Of a DNA stretch of 47,029 nt, positions 44,671 to 47,029 are shown one piece after another. How positions within the stretch are numbered: position 1 is the first letter of the stretch; each line of letters begins with the position of its first letter. The notes beneath the pieces are model-generated. The model ran no database searches and was not told the origin of the DNA. It worked only from the letters and a program-made list of their open reading frames with translations. This DNA is from an uncultured Pseudomonadota bacterium (GTDB lineage Bacteria; Myxococcota_A; UBA796; JAFGLY01). The position numbers and the translations under genes are program-made. Location of the stretch: NCBI GenBank assembly GCA_937912125.1, contig CALDOK010000206.1, positions 1-47,029 on the forward strand, written 5' to 3'.

Positions 44671-46761
44671 TCAGCCGCCCCGCCCCTCGCGCCAGCGCAG
44701 CACGGAGCGCTGCAGGGTGGCGAGCTGGATGGGCTTGGCCAGGTAGTCGTCCAGGCCGGCCTCGATGCCCGCCCGGCGGTGCTCGGGGGTGACGTGGCCG
44801 GACAGTCCCAGGATGGGGGTGCTCTCGCTGCCCGCCAGCCGGAGGCGTCGGGTGGTCTCGAAGCCGTCCATGCCGGGCATCTCCGAGTCCATGAAGATCA
44901 GGTCGAAGCCCTGGTCGGCGGCGCGCTCGAGGGCCTGCTCGCCGCCGCTCGCCAGGGTGACCCGGCAGCCCAGCGTGACCAGCATCTCGGCCAGGACCAG
45001 CCTGTTCATCTCGTTGTCGTCCACCACCAGCACTCGAGTCCCGCCCATGATCGCCTCTGGCTGGGCGCTGGGCTCAGCAGCTCGATCAGCGCTGGGGTCC
45101 AGCAGCGCGGCCACGATGCTGGGCCGCACGGGCTCCACCAGCCGCTTGGCCACGCCGGGCTCCGGGGTGCCCCCGGCGGCGCTGAACGGCACCAGGCGCA
45201 GCACGCGCCAGGTGAGCAGGGCCAGGTGGACAGGGCGGTCCTGATCGGCGGCCAGCAGGAGCGTGCCGTGGGCTCCGCGCTCGGCTTCGTCCAGCCACGC
45301 CGTGGCTCGATCGGGCTCGGCGGTGGCGAGGTGGGGGATGCCCCAGTCGTCGAGCTGCCGCACCACGGCCAGGAGAGCCGGCCCGTCACCGAGCAGGACC
45401 AGGGGGCCGGGGAGGGACGGCGTCGGCGCCGGGGCGGTCCCCGGTAGATCGGCATCGAAGAAGAAGGTGCTGCCCTGCCCGAGCTCGGATGTGACCTTCA
45501 GCTCGCCGCCCATGCCTTGGACCAGTCGCTGGCAGATGGCCAGGCCCAGGCCTGCGCCGCCGTGGGTGCGTGTGAGGGAGGAGTCGGCCTGGGTGAAGGC
45601 CTGGAAGATGCGCTCGAGCTGCCCCGCCTCGAGCCCTGGGCCGGTGTCCTGGACCTCGAAGCGCAGCTGGTTGGGCCCCTTGGGACCCGGGCCCACGCGC
45701 AACTCCACCCGCCCCTGCTCCGTGAACTTGAGGGCGTTGCCCAGCAGGTTCACCAGGATCTGGCGCAGGCGAAGGGCGTCGCCCAGCAGCTCGTCGGGGA
45801 TGGGGCCGATGCTGTGGATCACCAGGCTGATGCCGGCGCGCTCGGCGCGATCCCCCAGCATCAGGGCCAGCGCATCGAGCAGCTCGTTCGTGGCGAAGGG
45901 CTCGACGACCAGCTCGAGCTTGCCGGCCTCGATGCGGCTGAGATCCAGCACGTCGTCGATGAGGCACTGCAGGGTCTCGCCCCCGGAGCGGATGGCGGTG
46001 AGGTAGTCGGCCTGGCGGCTGGACATGACGGTGCGCCCGAGCAGATCCACGGTGCCCAGGATGGCGGTCATGGGGGTGCGCAGCTCGTGGCTGACCGTGG
46101 CCAGGAAGCGAGACTTGGCCTGGTTGGCTCGCTGGGCTTCCTGGCGGGCGCTGTCGGCCTCGCGGATGGCGCCCTCGAGCCGCAGCCCCAGGCGCTCAGC
46201 GTCCAGGCGGCGATGCCGGGCCACGAGCGTGGCCAGGATGGCCAGCGCGGCCAGGGCCACCGCCGAGATGGCCAGGTACTGCAGCTGTCTCCAGCGGAAG
46301 GCCGAGACCCGAGCCAGCCCTGCGAGCTGCTCGAACAGCAGCTGGGTCTGGGCGTGGATGGCCGCGAGCAGCTCGTTGCGCGCCCGATCGCGCTCGCCAG
46401 GCACCTCGAGCTGGGCGCGGAGGTCGGCGAGGGAGCTCTCGAGCTGCGCCCGCTTGGAGGTGGGCCCCTTGGGCAGGGACTGGCAGAGGCTCGCGATGTG
46501 GGCGAAGGCGTCGCGGATGGCGGGGTCGGAGGGGTGGTGGCTGAGGAGCAGGTGCTCGGCGTATTGCAGCTCGTGCAGCTGCTGGGTGTGCCGCTCCATG
46601 GTGGCGTGGACCGCCTTGGCCGCGCCCACCACGTGGGCGCCCCAGCCCGTGTAGATCAGGGCCACCGCCAGCGCCGTGGCGAAGCGCCAGTCCAGCAGCC
46701 GGCGGGTATCGCGCAGGCCGTCGTAGATGCGTGTGCTGGTGCGGGCGGTGCGGGTTGGCAT
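44671..46761 (-). CDS. hybrid sensor histidine kinase/response regulator
   Basis: A 696-residue membrane kinase. TM1 (about 27-47), an all-helical sensor loop (48-157) without a recognised ligand domain, and TM2 (about 160-182) are followed by HisKA with phosphoacceptor His225 (ATVSHELRTP) and HATPase with NLLGNALKF, DTGPGLE and GGAGLGLAI. Next is a degenerate receiver-like region (about 450-560) without the Asp pocket, then a complete receiver with VVDDNEMNR and phosphorylated Asp625 (FMDSEMPGMDG). No separate regulator is adjacent, so output goes elsewhere. ATG 46761 has AAGG 5 nt upstream. It leads the coupled set with the metallophosphoesterase and PPC genes. Confidence 0.93.
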   Translation of the reverse strand: MPTRTARTSTRIYDGLRDTRRLLDWRFATALAVALIYTGWGAHVVGAAKAVHATMERHTQQLHELQYAEHLLLSHHPSDPAIRDAFAHIASLCQSLPKGPTSKRAQLESSLADLRAQLEVPGERDRARNELLAAIHAQTQLLFEQLAGLARVSAFRWRQLQYLAISAVALAALAILATLVARHRRLDAERLGLRLEGAIREADSARQEAQRANQAKSRFLATVSHELRTPMTAILGTVDLLGRTVMSSRQADYLTAIRSGGETLQCLIDDVLDLSRIEAGKLELVVEPFATNELLDALALMLGDRAERAGISLVIHSIGPIPDELLGDALRLRQILVNLLGNALKFTEQGRVELRVGPGPKGPNQLRFEVQDTGPGLEAGQLERIFQAFTQADSSLTRTHGGAGLGLAICQRLVQGMGGELKVTSELGQGSTFFFDADLPGTAPAPTPSLPGPLVLLGDGPALLAVVRQLDDWGIPHLATAEPDRATAWLDEAERGAHGTLLLAADQDRPVHLALLTWRVLRLVPFSAAGGTPEPGVAKRLVEPVRPSIVAALLDPSADRAAEPSAQPEAIMGGTRVLVVDDNEMNRLVLAEMLVTLGCRVTLASGGEQALERAADQGFDLIFMDSEMPGMDGFETTRRLRLAGSESTPILGLSGHVTPEHRRAGIEAGLDDYLAKPIQLATLQRSVLRWREGRGG

Positions 46762-46815
46762 GGGGCCTTGACGCCTCCAACTCTGACCTAACCGAAACCA
46801 GCGGCGGGCCGAGGC

Positions 46816-47029
46816 CTAGCAGCCTTCATCTGTGTCGCCGTCGCAGTCGTCGTCCCGCTCGTTGCAGACCTCTTCGGCCCCCGGGTGTACCTCCGGCTCG
46901 CGGTCGTCGCAGTCGTCGGCGTTGTCCACCATGCCCACCGCGGCCTCGCAGGCCCGGCTGTGGAACGCGGCGTTGCCCCAGCCGTCGCCGTCGCTGTCGG
47001 CCCAGAAGTCCAGCAGCACGCCCTGGTCG
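46816..47029 (-). CDS. 3' end of a MopE-like metal-binding repeat protein (cut by window edge)
   Basis: The last ~71 codons of a gene whose start lies beyond the right edge; the frame is open to base 47029. It contains a DSDGDGWGN repeat, then DDCDD, VHPGAEEVC and DDDCDGDTDEGC at the end. This is the putative metal-binding motif (PF11617, MopE-like) common in secreted myxobacterial proteins. A GTG at 47019 is unlikely to be the true start, because the first repeat is already under way. The function of the whole protein cannot be judged. It is on the same strand as the hybrid kinase, which starts 54 bp further on. Confidence 0.85.
   Translation of the reverse strand, partial: DQGVLLDFWADSDGDGWGNAAFHSRACEAAVGMVDNADDCDDREPEVHPGAEEVCNERDDDCDGDTDEGC

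Noticed and set aside
43575..46761. Kinase, phosphoesterase and PPC genes as a nucleotide-signalling defence system
   Set aside because: No nucleotide cyclase, effector or known defence gene is linked, and each protein has an ordinary housekeeping-type relative.

Overview
This is a very GC-rich chromosomal segment with strong codon-position bias, so most antisense frames stay open by chance. It most likely comes from the Myxococcota or a close deltaproteobacterial lineage. The evidence is a MYXO-CTERM sorting tail (gene 31691-32746), a MopE-like putative metal-binding repeat protein cut by the right edge (46816-47029), a thrombospondin-type-3 lipoprotein, and about a dozen lipoproteins with short Asp/Thr/Gly-rich linkers. 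I see no rRNA, tRNA, CRISPR array, insertion sequence, integrase or phage gene, so it reads as a core or housekeeping region salted with lineage-specific surface proteins.

Layout. 1-172 holds a 72-bp tandem repeat. 187-4491 has a small lipoprotein and, divergently, a short asparaginase, an M48 peptidase with a TerB-like tail and a GT-C-type membrane protein. 4488-9642 has thrS, ruvX, cinA, an alpha/beta-hydrolase lipoprotein and a GrpB protein. 9804-13682 has a secreted six-repeat cysteine protein, a DUF1292 protein and a coupled pair of lipoproteins, one of them a GH2 glycosidase. 13722-19193 has a GAF/PAS/GGDEF protein, a small Cys-rich lipoprotein, a POT-type transporter and a lipoprotein gene interrupted by an in-frame UGA. 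19371-27452 is metabolic: class II aldolase, glycyl-radical activase, PHP-type lipoprotein, a DPYD-like PreT-PreA fusion, a radical SAM protein and a cyclophilin lipoprotein. 27578-38991 has small zinc-ribbon and membrane proteins, SdpI, PP2C, the MYXO-CTERM/propeller pair, a GreA-like factor, a double cNMP-binding protein and two lipoproteins. 39243-43136 is a coupled BtpA plus two GT-C proteins operon. 43156-46761 is a hybrid histidine kinase, metallophosphoesterase and PPC-domain gene set.

Genome style. Genes are packed very tightly. Of eleven convergent gene pairs, four overlap and three more are separated by five bases or less; three share the same CTAG as both stop codons. Many genes have a TANNNT -10-like hexamer 20-35 nt before the start. 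A second set, lacking a Shine-Dalgarno sequence, has such a hexamer only 6-9 nt before ATG and looks leaderless. Same-strand neighbours are often coupled by ATGA, GTGA or TGATG overlaps.

The strongest leads are the UGA-interrupted TPR-like lipoprotein gene with a hairpin just after the UGA, the period-28 cysteine-repeat secreted protein, the leaderless set, the 20-nt palindrome between SdpI and PP2C, the one-chain DPYD-like protein, and a slippage-prone KDA repeat inside a threonyl-tRNA synthetase that lacks its TGS domain. I did not find one multi-gene locus that I can defend as a new defence or biosynthetic system.
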